From assembly GCF_004614185.1 (NCBI RefSeq), contig NZ_SPVF01000106.1:1-64000 (forward strand): a DNA stretch of 64,000 nucleotides. Reading direction: 5' to 3'. The stretch is from Zemynaea arenosa (GTDB lineage Bacteria; Pseudomonadota; Gammaproteobacteria; Burkholderiales; Burkholderiaceae_D). The notes under the pieces were generated by a model. It saw only the letters and a list, made by a program, of their open reading frames with translations. It was not told where the DNA came from and made no database searches. Position numbers and translations under genes: made by a program. Shown here piece by piece: positions 27,378 through 35,404 of the stretch. Position 1 is the first letter of the stretch. Every line of letters starts with the position of its first letter.

Positions 27378-28019
27378 TCAGTTCAAGCGCGAGCGCTGGG
27401 AGAGCGCGTCCGCATCCGGGTTCTTGTGGCGGGGGACCCAGCGCAACTGGATGTGCGCAAAGCGCGCCATCAGGGCGCGCACCTGCTGGCGGTACTCGGC
27501 CAGCACCGGCGCGGCGTCGGCCGAGACGCCGTTCACGTCATCGATCACGATCTTGCTGTCGCCGTAGACGGCCAGGTCGTCCACTCCGGCCTCGATGGCC
27601 GCTTCCAGGATTGCAATCAGGGCGCGGTATTCCGCTGCGCTGCTGTCGCCAAAGCCTGCGTCTTCTGAAATCTCGATCCGCTTGCCGTCTGGCGCGGTAA
27701 GCACGCCGCCGATGGTCAGCTTGCCCGGGTTGGGGCGCGCAGAACCATCGAACCACGCCTGCCAGCTGGTAGCGGTCAGCGGCTTGCTCTGGGTTTTGGC
27801 GATCGCGATGTCGTTGCGTTCGCGGCGCGCCAGGGCCCGCGCGGCATCGGCATCGCGCATGGCGCGGCGCTGGGCCAGCAAGCGGTCAAGGCCCTGTGCA
27901 CCCGCAGCCAAAGTCATGGTCTGGAGCAGGGCCTCCTGCTCCGAAATGCCGAGACGCTGCGCGAGCTTGCGGCTCGCCGCGCGCTCGGACTTGAAGGCCA
28001 AACTGGTGAAGTCTTTCAT
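27378..28019 (-). CDS. RNase HI-like (reverse transcriptase-like domain) protein
   Basis: 213 residues: a helical N-terminal region of about 85 residues, then an RNase H fold. Candidate catalytic acids are the Asp in WFDGSARPNPG, the Glu in SAAEYRALIAILEAA, the Asp in VYGDSKIVID and the final Asp in HKNPDADALSQ. This is the RnhC/YpeP-like group that cleaves RNA in RNA-DNA hybrids or acts as a regulatory variant. The N-terminal extension is not a standard hybrid-binding domain. It is isolated on the minus strand ahead of a terminator for the next gene. Confidence 0.85.
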   Translation of the reverse strand: MKDFTSLAFKSERAASRKLAQRLGISEQEALLQTMTLAAGAQGLDRLLAQRRAMRDADAARALARRERNDIAIAKTQSKPLTATSWQAWFDGSARPNPGKLTIGGVLTAPDGKRIEISEDAGFGDSSAAEYRALIAILEAAIEAGVDDLAVYGDSKIVIDDVNGVSADAAPVLAEYRQQVRALMARFAHIQLRWVPRHKNPDADALSQRSRLN

Positions 28020-28099
28020 ACCTAAAGCATACCAAGATTCAACGTTTTTCGGCGCACGCAGGCTATGTGCGTGTCTTCACACAAGCGTGCATGGGCATG

Positions 28100-28121
28100 A
28101 AAAAAGCCGCCCGAAGGCGGC
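28100..28121 (-). terminator. Rho-independent terminator
   Basis: Minus-strand stem GCCGCC-TTCG-GGCGGC followed by TTTTTT, 21 bases past the stop of the Asp-rich repeat protein gene. A textbook tetraloop terminator. Confidence 0.92.
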
Positions 28122-28142
28122 CTGGTTCATGCAGCGTTGAGG

Positions 28143-28706
28143 TCAGCGGCGATAGCGGTTGTCCGGCGAGCCGTCATAGCGATTAGGGACACCGTCGCCG
28201 TCGCGGTCACGGTCGTAGCGGTTGGCCACACCGTCGTTGTCGCGGTCATGGTCATAGCGGTCCGGCACTCCGTCGCGGTCGCGGTCACGCTGGCGCTCGT
28301 AGCGATCCGGCACGCCATCGCGGTCGCGGTCGCGGTACTCGTAGCGGTCCGGGATGCCGTCGTGATCGCGGTCGCGGCGGCGGTAGTCGTTGTAGGCCAC
28401 GTTCGGGTGCCAGCCGCCTTCACGCAGCACCCAGCCGCCGTTCACGCGCACCCATCCCGGCTGCATCCATGCGTAGCCGCTGCGTGCATATTCCCAGTGG
28501 CCGGACTGCCACACGTAGCGGTGACCGTTCCAGGCCCAATAGCCCGGCGCCCAGAACTGGCCGTGGCGTGCCTCGCCAATCCGTTCCACACGCGGCGGCG
28601 GAGGCGCGTTCCGGACCGTCACGCTGTAGGACGTTTGGGCGAAGGCGGCCGGTGCAAAGGCCGCGGCGCTCGCGGCCAGCAGTGCAATAGTGAGGGTTCG
28701 TTTCAT
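28143..28706 (-). CDS. Secreted WXXGXW-type protein with Asp-rich repeats
   Basis: 187 residues. Signal peptide to about AAFAQ. The first mature half carries WAPGYWAWNGHRYVWQSGHW, typical of YXWQ/WXXGXW periplasmic proteins. The C-terminal third is five 13-15 residue repeats of the form DRDxDGxPDRY (DG pairs at residues 116, 130, 145, 158 and 171). These look like thrombospondin-type-3 or EF-hand-like calcium loops. The protein may bind calcium in the periplasm. A strong GGAAGGAG site precedes the start and a minus-strand TATAGT (28759-28764) suggests the promoter. Confidence 0.85.
   Translation of the reverse strand: MKRTLTIALLAASAAAFAPAAFAQTSYSVTVRNAPPPPRVERIGEARHGQFWAPGYWAWNGHRYVWQSGHWEYARSGYAWMQPGWVRVNGGWVLREGGWHPNVAYNDYRRRDRDHDGIPDRYEYRDRDRDGVPDRYERQRDRDRDGVPDRYDHDRDNDGVANRYDRDRDGDGVPNRYDGSPDNRYRR
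28150..28380. repeat. Tandem repeat DNA of the Asp-rich protein
   Basis: About five imperfect 39-45 base direct repeats rich in CGGTCGCGGTC-type words encode the DRDxDGxPDRY units. Periods match codon multiples, so this is coding repeat expansion rather than a mobile or CRISPR repeat. Confidence 0.75.
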
Positions 28707-28887
28707 GATGCCTTCTCCTTCCGTCGATGAACTTCAATGAACTGCTTTCCTTGAGGTGACTATAGCCGCGCACGTTTGGGGGAGGGAGTGTTGATGCAAG
28801 TTTTTACAAATGACACAAGTGGCGTCAATTTTGGATCTGCTTTTGCGTTTCCCTCTGCTAGGTGGAGGCAGAGGAGAACGTGAGGCC

Positions 28888-31800
28888 ATGCCGAGTCCAT
28901 TTGCTGCCCTATCGAAGGTGTTTGTCCGCTTGCGCCGCCAGCGCAATTTGCGTACCGGTACACGTGTGCGTCCTGTACCGGTACAGCGTAGCGCGGTGCA
29001 CCGGCACACTCAGTCAGCTGTACCGGCACGGCCGCGGTCCGTGTACTGGGCGGCTGTGGCGGGAGTGTTCGTGCTGGTTGCTGGTGGCGCTCTGATTGCG
29101 GGGCATGCGCGGCATCTGGCGACGGCGGTGTCGCTGCGGGGCGGCGATGCTGGTTCGGCGGGGCTGGATGTGCTGCAGCCGCTGTTGCCAGGCGCGGCAT
29201 TTGATGTGCCGGATACGCCTGTGTTCCAGGTGGTGCAGGCTGGCAGCGGGGCGCTGATCGTGGCGCCGGGGGCGATCATGCCTGCGCCGGTGCGCGTGGA
29301 CTTGTGCCAGCAAACGGTGGATGCGGCGCGCTCGAGGCTTGCGACGCTGCGCGTGGGCTATCGCTTCGACGCGCTGGCGCGCATGGTGGGGGAGCAGGGC
29401 GAGGGCGCGATGCGCCCAGGCTTGGCCCGCAATGCTCTCGTGCTGGCCGACGATGCGCCAGCCACGCCAACTCTCGACATCACGGGCCGCGCCGACCGCC
29501 GTGAGCCGCTCGCCGTCCGCTGGAACGAAGGCCCCGCCATCGCTGCGCGCTGGGTCAGCGACACTGGCCGCGCCGGGCAAGCGGCCAGCGGCACTCGCGA
29601 GGGGACGGGGACGTTCGATCGCGAGGGGTGGCTGGTGTGGAGCGCGGGAGCGGTGCGTTTGCAGCGGCGCGTGACAGCGGCCTGTCCGCAAAGCGGCGAG
29701 CTGCTGGTCAGCGTGCTGCGTGTCGGGCAAAGCCAGAGTGCCGATGCGCTGGTCACCGCCATCGCGCCGGGCCTTGCTTCGATGGCCGTCACGCTCAAGC
29801 CGGGCCGTTATCAGATTCCCGCCGTGCCCCGTCCCGGCCTCGAAGACCAGACGCTCTTCGTCCAATTGCAGGCTCATGGCCTCCTGCGTCTCGCCGACGA
29901 TGGCTTGATCGAACTCGCTCCGCGCGACCTCCCAGCCTGGCGCGCAGCGGAGGGCAGCGAACGCGCCGCGGTCCTTAATGCCTGGACCGATGTCCGCCTC
30001 GACGACGACACGCTGAAGCTGCTGAAGCGCCTCTACCGCATGGCCGACGGCGACTACGTCCGCCAGCAAGTCGACATCTTCAACGCCGAACGCCGCCTGC
30101 TCGCCGTGCGCGTAAAGTCCCCCGGCAGCGCGCCCACCGCGCCCGCCACGCCCACCGCACTCGCCGCACCCGCTTGGCAGGCCGATGTCGCCGACGCCGC
30201 AACCGCCACCAGCGACACCATGCCTCCCGCTGCCAGCGCACTGTTCGCCCAGCTTCCTCAAGGCTGGTCGTCCTGGACCCGCATCTCCCAATGGCCCGCG
30301 ACAGCCACCACCCCGCGTGCCCGCCTCGTCCTCTCCCTGACGAACCGTCCCGCCGCCGCACGTGTCGATTCCGCCAGGGTGGCGGTCGCCCCGTCCCCCG
30401 TTGCTGCCGCGGCGCGCGTGACGCGGACAATTGAAGTCATGCTGGCTGGCCGCCTGCTGAGTGTGAGTGGCGCCACCATCGAATCCCAGCGCGACGCCTG
30501 CACCGGCCGGGTATGCCCCGACCGCGCCGCCGTCCGCATCTACACGCTGGCCCCGCACGCCGGTGCCGACACCATCGCCCTGGAAGCCACGCCCCTGTCC
30601 ATGGCCACCCTCGCCAACCCCGGCGACGCAAAATACCGCCACATCCGCATCGCCGACGGCCGCCTCATATGGCAGACCCTTGACGAGACAACCGCGCCCG
30701 CCCGTGCCCCCGCGCACGACATCACCATCGCCGACCGCAATGGCACCCCACTGTGGACCGATGGCGCCCCCACCGACGATGCTCGCGCCGCCGGCCTCGC
30801 CCCGCTGCTCGGTCTCCGCACCGACCAATCCAACAGCGTGGCAGGCATGCTGGCCCGCCTGACCGACAACGCCTCCGCTCACGCCGCCCAGCTCACGATC
30901 GACCTCCCGCTCCAGCAGCTCGCCCAGCGCACCCTCGACTGCATCGCCATGCACCGCGGCCACTGGACCGGTCACGCATGCACCAACGCCAAACCCAGCG
31001 AACCAGCCCAGGGCCGCCACGCCGGCGTGGTGATCATGGACGCCGACACCGGCGACATCCGCGCCTCGGCCGGTGCCGGCATGGGCGACCCCTACGCCTC
31101 CCCGTGGCCGGAACTCAGAGACTTCGACCGCGCCAACCCCGCCGCCAGCCCCCTGCGCCTGCCCGCCTGGCAGCACGACGGCGGCGTGCATAACAGTCCC
31201 GGCTCCACCTTCAAGGTGATCAGCGCCCTGGGCCTGGAACTGGCCGCCAGGCGCGACCCGCAAATGGAGCAGCTCCTGGCCGGTCTCCCGCTCAATGACA
31301 TCAATCGCGTCGCCCAGCAGCGCGGATTCGCGTTCCGCACCGACGCCGCGACTTACCCGATGCAGACCACGCGTGCCCACGTCACCAACTACCGCGATGG
31401 TTTGCTGGACCGCCGCGCACAGGAAGGCCGCTTCGGCCTCGCTCAGGCGCTGACCTACAGCCTGAATACCTGGTTCGCCTGGAACGGAGAACTGAGCGAC
31501 CGCACGCTGCTCGGCCGCTCCGCGGGCGGCCTGCCCGACGTGGAAGCCCTCGAACCCGGCGCCCTGGATACCGCGCGCCCCATCCTCGCCATGGCCCATC
31601 TGGTTGGCTTCGAGCGCCCCATCAAACTCGATGGCGGCCTCCTGCCCACCACCTACCCATGGCACCGCTGGGACGCTCTGCAAGCGTCCAATGCCCGCAT
31701 CGACCGGGTCGACGCCCGCCACGAATTGCGCCAGATGGCGATCGGCCTGCGCATGCAAACCACCCCGCTGCACATGGCGATGGCCGCCGGCGCGGTCGGC

Positions 31801-32226
31801 CAGGGCCGAGTCCTGGCCCCGCGCCTATTGCTCCAGCTGGACGGCAGATCGGCAACGGCACCGCAGGCGCCCGCCCTCGACGTCCGCCTGGACCGCATCC
31901 GCGCCGGCATGAAGGGCGTGGTCGACCGTGGCACCGCCGCCGGCGCCTTCCGCGCATCCGAACTGGCGGCCATCCGCACCCACCTGTATGGCAAGACCGG
32001 CACCGCCCCCACCGTTGCCATTGAAGCCGATGGTACGCGGCGGGATGTGGCCACCGTCTGGTTCACCGGCTGGCTGGAGCCGGGCGCGCTGCCCGGGCAT
32101 CGCCATCGCCTCGCGTTCGCGGCCTACGCCAGCCACTCGGACGGCACCGGCGGCGAGCACGCGGCACCGGTGATCGCTGCGATTCTCGCCACTCTTTCGC
32201 AAACCCCGCCGCAGAACCGAGAATAG
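28888..32226 (+). CDS. Giant penicillin-binding transpeptidase-domain protein
   Basis: 1112 residues from the ATG at 28888. A basic cytoplasmic tail (about 50 residues) precedes one membrane helix (VYWAAVAGVFVLVAGGALIA). A roughly 630-residue extracytoplasmic region is not recognised. The C-terminal transpeptidase domain has SxxK at Ser773-Lys776 (STFK), SxN at Ser858-Asn860 (SLN) and KTGT from Lys1036. It should crosslink peptidoglycan in the periplasm and be beta-lactam sensitive. Class B PBPs are usually 550-750 residues, so the front half is exceptional. Other starts are 28810 (upstream ATG) and 29041 (GTG just before the helix). It opens the plus-strand arm of the kinase/SEDS locus. Confidence 0.9.
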   Translation: MPSPFAALSKVFVRLRRQRNLRTGTRVRPVPVQRSAVHRHTQSAVPARPRSVYWAAVAGVFVLVAGGALIAGHARHLATAVSLRGGDAGSAGLDVLQPLLPGAAFDVPDTPVFQVVQAGSGALIVAPGAIMPAPVRVDLCQQTVDAARSRLATLRVGYRFDALARMVGEQGEGAMRPGLARNALVLADDAPATPTLDITGRADRREPLAVRWNEGPAIAARWVSDTGRAGQAASGTREGTGTFDREGWLVWSAGAVRLQRRVTAACPQSGELLVSVLRVGQSQSADALVTAIAPGLASMAVTLKPGRYQIPAVPRPGLEDQTLFVQLQAHGLLRLADDGLIELAPRDLPAWRAAEGSERAAVLNAWTDVRLDDDTLKLLKRLYRMADGDYVRQQVDIFNAERRLLAVRVKSPGSAPTAPATPTALAAPAWQADVADAATATSDTMPPAASALFAQLPQGWSSWTRISQWPATATTPRARLVLSLTNRPAAARVDSARVAVAPSPVAAAARVTRTIEVMLAGRLLSVSGATIESQRDACTGRVCPDRAAVRIYTLAPHAGADTIALEATPLSMATLANPGDAKYRHIRIADGRLIWQTLDETTAPARAPAHDITIADRNGTPLWTDGAPTDDARAAGLAPLLGLRTDQSNSVAGMLARLTDNASAHAAQLTIDLPLQQLAQRTLDCIAMHRGHWTGHACTNAKPSEPAQGRHAGVVIMDADTGDIRASAGAGMGDPYASPWPELRDFDRANPAASPLRLPAWQHDGGVHNSPGSTFKVISALGLELAARRDPQMEQLLAGLPLNDINRVAQQRGFAFRTDAATYPMQTTRAHVTNYRDGLLDRRAQEGRFGLAQALTYSLNTWFAWNGELSDRTLLGRSAGGLPDVEALEPGALDTARPILAMAHLVGFERPIKLDGGLLPTTYPWHRWDALQASNARIDRVDARHELRQMAIGLRMQTTPLHMAMAAGAVGQGRVLAPRLLLQLDGRSATAPQAPALDVRLDRIRAGMKGVVDRGTAAGAFRASELAAIRTHLYGKTGTAPTVAIEADGTRRDVATVWFTGWLEPGALPGHRHRLAFAAYASHSDGTGGEHAAPVIAAILATLSQTPPQNRE
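28951..29030. repeat. Array of four TGTACCGGTACA-like palindromes
   Basis: Palindromes centred at 28956.5, 28979.5, 29002.5 and 29024.5 (spacing 23, 23, 22 bases, about two helical turns). The second is the perfect 14-mer CTGTACCGGTACAG at 28973-28986; the others are variants. They lie in the 5-prime coding part of the PBP gene, or upstream of it if the GTG at 29041 is the true start. Related sites are in the SH3 gene at 46893-47006. Confidence 0.65.
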
Positions 32227-32272
32227 AAGGGCAATTCGGCGGCTCAAGCGCGCCTTGCCGCGGTCTGGCTTG

Positions 32273-32287
32273 TGGCAAACTTTGCCA
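32273..32287. promoter_or_regulatory. Palindrome between PBP and HTH genes
   Basis: TGGCAAA-C-TTTGCCA, a perfect seven-base inverted repeat 57 bases before the HTH protein start in the 118-base gap after the PBP gene. Possible operator. Confidence 0.4.
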
Positions 32288-32344
32288 GTATCCCGTGGTG
32301 TGCGTGCGGGAGCAGGACGGATCAAGGATCGAGGGACAGGACGT

Positions 32345-33571
32345 ATGCGCTTGCCGGGAACCCGGTATCAGGAGCACGGATGGGAGCAGGTGCGCAAGCT
32401 GCTGGGGCAATGCTCGCTCCATGTGCTGGATGCCGCCCTGATCGAGCGCCTGTGCGCCGCTGATGCGCGCGCCGCGGCGCTGGCGGACTATGTCGACGCG
32501 CTCGCCCTGGCCCTGCACGGCCACGCACGCCGCCATCGCGGCGAGGCACCCGGCAACAGCTATGGCGACAGCGTGGCCGAACTGGCGCTCATGCTGGCCT
32601 ACGAACTGCAGGCACGCGCTTCCGATGGCGAAGCCTTGGCCGCCGCCATCGCCGCCGAACGGGCGCGCCTGGGCGACTTCTGGCAGCGCCCCGAAGGCGC
32701 GGCCCTGCTGCGCAAGAAGGTCAACGACGCTTTCGCCGTCCTCCGCGATAAAGTTGACAGTGACAACTATATGGCGGCGTGCGGGCGCCCGTGCAGCCCA
32801 AATCGTATGTACGCCTACCGCATGCTGGACACAGCCAGCTCGGACATCGCGCGCCTGTTCGCGGACTGGCGCTCGCACCGCGCGCAGGTGAGCGCGATTC
32901 TCGGACGGCCCATCGAAGCGGAGCCGATCGAAGCGCGCCAGATGCAGGGTGTGGCTGATTGCCGCGCGGAGTGGATCCTGCGCTGGAGCGCCACGCTGGA
33001 GGAGCACACCGGCAGCCCCGGCCCGCTGGACACCAAGTCCAAGCGCTTCGACAGCCTGAAAGGCAGCGCCGCCAAGATCCAGCAGATGCTCGACGAGATC
33101 GCGGAGTACGAACAGCTTTCGGCCAACCGGGAGGCCGACTGGCGGCTGGACGAGGCCACGGCTACTGATTGGCTGGATGATCTGGCCAGCGTATTCGCCG
33201 CCGCGCTGGGCGAGGGACCGGACCAGATCCTGCCGCCCGAGGACGGGAACGACGACGACGCACAAGCCGACCCGGTTTCAGCCTCCCCCCGCTACCAAGA
33301 TATGGCAAGGTCCACCCAGGACCGGCGCGGCCACGTGGAGCGCAGCCTGTCCGGCGTATCGGAGGGGGCGCGCCTGGCCGTGTATCTCAAACTGCTCGGC
33401 CCTGCCGACGACAGCTATCCGCCGGACTGGCTGATGGAAGCCACCGGCGAGCTGCCCACCATGCAGCAGCTGGCGGCGCGGGACGGCGTATCGCTGCCCA
33501 CCTTGCGCAAGCGGCGCGATGAAGCGATCGCGCGCTTGCAGTCGCTGGCTGGTGCGGGCGAAGGAGAATGA
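32345..33571 (+). CDS. Unrecognised helical protein with C-terminal HTH
   Basis: 408 residues, soluble, mostly helical. The C-terminus ends in LPTMQQLAARDGVSLPTLRKRR, which has the spacing of a sigma-region-4-like helix-turn-helix. The remainder (about residues 1-330) matches nothing I know; an acidic linker of Asp and Glu lies at about 300-315. It could be a transcription factor for the locus. It starts 118 bases after the PBP gene, next to a palindrome, and its stop is followed after one base by a GTG start, forming a tight four-gene run. Confidence 0.7.
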   Translation: MRLPGTRYQEHGWEQVRKLLGQCSLHVLDAALIERLCAADARAAALADYVDALALALHGHARRHRGEAPGNSYGDSVAELALMLAYELQARASDGEALAAAIAAERARLGDFWQRPEGAALLRKKVNDAFAVLRDKVDSDNYMAACGRPCSPNRMYAYRMLDTASSDIARLFADWRSHRAQVSAILGRPIEAEPIEARQMQGVADCRAEWILRWSATLEEHTGSPGPLDTKSKRFDSLKGSAAKIQQMLDEIAEYEQLSANREADWRLDEATATDWLDDLASVFAAALGEGPDQILPPEDGNDDDAQADPVSASPRYQDMARSTQDRRGHVERSLSGVSEGARLAVYLKLLGPADDSYPPDWLMEATGELPTMQQLAARDGVSLPTLRKRRDEAIARLQSLAGAGEGE

Positions 33572-33572
33572 A

Positions 33573-34136
33573 GTGACGGACATGAATGACAAACTGCTGG
33601 CGCAGGCGCTGCTGGCGCGGCGCGTCGAGGGCGACCGGCTGGTGCTGGCCGATGATGTGCTGCGGCGCGCTCTGGACGGTTCGCGTTCGCTGACGATGGG
33701 CGAGCGCACAGCGCTGGCCGCATCGCCGCTGACGCTGCGGCGCTTTCGCACGCTGGCGATGGAGCGGCGCGCGCGGCCGGTCGCGGCCAACGATGCGCAG
33801 TGGTCCGGTAGCCCTGGTTTGCTGCGCGCCGCGGCGGCGGGCGATCTGGAACGGCTGGTGACCGATGACGGCTGGTGGTCGATCGAATTCCTGCCGCGCG
33901 GGGACGGCTGGCAGGCTATCCTGAGACTGGAGGCGGAAGCGCCGTTTGCGGGAGAGCTGCTGCGCGAACGGGTGGCGGTGCGCGTGGTCGATGGCTCGGG
34001 CGCGCAGGTGCTGCGCGAGCGGCTGGATGCGGATGGCGAGTGCGAGGCCGCGTGGCCGTTTGCCGCGGCTCCGGCGGCGCACTTTCAGGCGGCGGGCGCG
34101 CGGTTCGCGGTGCTGCCGGTGCAGGGAGAGGGATGA
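33573..34136 (+). CDS. Unrecognised small protein of the kinase/SEDS locus
   Basis: 187 residues from a GTG at 33573, chosen because AAGGAG ends six bases before it; an ATG three codons later is also possible. The N-terminal half is helical (LTMGERTALAASPLTLRRFRT), the C-terminal half beta-rich (WWSIEFLPRGDGWQAILRLE). No signal peptide or membrane segment. Position directly after a HTH protein recalls regulator plus anti-regulator pairs, but this is a guess. Overlaps the next gene by four bases. Confidence 0.65.
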   Translation: MTDMNDKLLAQALLARRVEGDRLVLADDVLRRALDGSRSLTMGERTALAASPLTLRRFRTLAMERRARPVAANDAQWSGSPGLLRAAAAGDLERLVTDDGWWSIEFLPRGDGWQAILRLEAEAPFAGELLRERVAVRVVDGSGAQVLRERLDADGECEAAWPFAAAPAAHFQAAGARFAVLPVQGEG

Positions 34137-35404
34137 TCGCGTTGTTCAAATGGATGGAGCGGCTGCTGCCGGCCGACTGCGGGGACCTTGGCGCAGGCAG
34201 CGTCGTCACGCGCGTTGCGGCTGGGCGCAGTGTGCCAGTTGGGTGCGTGGGCCTGGTGGCGGATGCCGCTGGCAGCGCGCGGCGCGTGCCGGCCGGGCAG
34301 CGGCTGGACGCGGCGAACCATGAGCTGGTGTGGTGCTTTCATCCTGGGCCGTACCGCATGGAGATTGCGCCGTTTGCGCATGCGCCGGAGATGGGCTTGC
34401 ACTTGCAGGTGGTGGTGGACGACGCTGATCCGCGCTTGCGGCAGCAGAGGTTTGACTTGTTTGTGATGGCAGAGGTCCGGGAAGGCCTCTGCTTTGTTGA
34501 TTTGAAGGCGCGGCTGGAGGCGCAGCTGGCGGCCGCGCTGGAGCAGGGGGCGCTGGAGCTGCCGCCTTGTACGACGCTGGATGAGTGGCATGCGTTTCGA
34601 GGGGGCTTGAATCAACTGGTGTACACGCGGTTCGGATTGACGGTGGAGGACTGCTTCCCGGTCGACCTGGGTGATCGGGTGGACTATGCGGCGCTGCTCG
34701 CGGCGCGGCCTGCGCTGGAGCAGGCGGCTGGCGGTGGCGCTGCCGTGTGCGCACCTCAAGGTGCGAGCAATGAAGATGACGCGACCGCGCTGCCCACCGG
34801 CGTGGCCGCAAGCGCGGCTTCGCCCAGCGGGCGCCCGGCGCCCACCCAGACGATGGCCGCACGGACTCGCGGCGGCACTGGCGCCATGCGCGAAAGCGGC
34901 GCGGAATCCGCCGAGCGGGGTGCGGCGTGTGTCGGCGGCGGTGAATCCGCCAAGCCGGTAATGGCGCATCCGGGCGGAGCGCAGGGCGATGCGGTGGAGG
35001 TTGATGCGCTGGCGTTGCGGCGAATGTTCTTGGAGCTGCCGCATGTGATGTGCAGCTTCCGGGCGGCGGCGCTGCCGGATTGTCCGGATGCGTTCCGCTT
35101 GCAGAAGGCCCTGCTGGCGCGTCTCGACTTGGTCCTGCTGTCCGTGAGCACGATGCCGACGCTGGAGCTGGAGGCACCGGGCGTGGCGCTGCCGCGCGAG
35201 GAGCAGCACCGCCGCGCCACCGCCAGCGCTCAGGCGATCGCCGCGCTGGACGAGGCATGGTCCCTGCTGGCCCGCATCGAGCTTGCTGGCCGCATCGACG
35301 AGCCGATGGCCGATGACGCGGACCGCATCGTCGCCAACCTGGAAGCCTCCGTCGCCAACCGCCGCGCCACCCGCGAGCCCGCGGAGCAGGGAGAGGACGC
35401 ATGA
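34133..35404 (+). CDS. Unrecognised protein, possibly SPFH-like N-terminal region
   Basis: 423 residues. The N-terminal ~190 residues are beta-rich then helical, with a run FRGGLNQLVYTRFGLTVEDC resembling the end of a band-7/SPFH-type domain as found in the zinc-ribbon protein three kilobases downstream; this resemblance is weak. A low-complexity Ala/Gly/Pro linker (about 200-285) separates a C-terminal helical domain. There is no clear membrane segment. Start codon overlaps the previous stop (ATGA), and its own stop overlaps the next start. Confidence 0.65.
   Translation: MIALFKWMERLLPADCGDLGAGSVVTRVAAGRSVPVGCVGLVADAAGSARRVPAGQRLDAANHELVWCFHPGPYRMEIAPFAHAPEMGLHLQVVVDDADPRLRQQRFDLFVMAEVREGLCFVDLKARLEAQLAAALEQGALELPPCTTLDEWHAFRGGLNQLVYTRFGLTVEDCFPVDLGDRVDYAALLAARPALEQAAGGGAAVCAPQGASNEDDATALPTGVAASAASPSGRPAPTQTMAARTRGGTGAMRESGAESAERGAACVGGGESAKPVMAHPGGAQGDAVEVDALALRRMFLELPHVMCSFRAAALPDCPDAFRLQKALLARLDLVLLSVSTMPTLELEAPGVALPREEQHRRATASAQAIAALDEAWSLLARIELAGRIDEPMADDADRIVANLEASVANRRATREPAEQGEDA

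Noticed and set aside
28150-28380. CRISPR-like array
   Set aside because: Regular repeats with short variable parts, but they are in-frame Asp-rich codons of a secreted protein, periods vary, and no cas gene is near.
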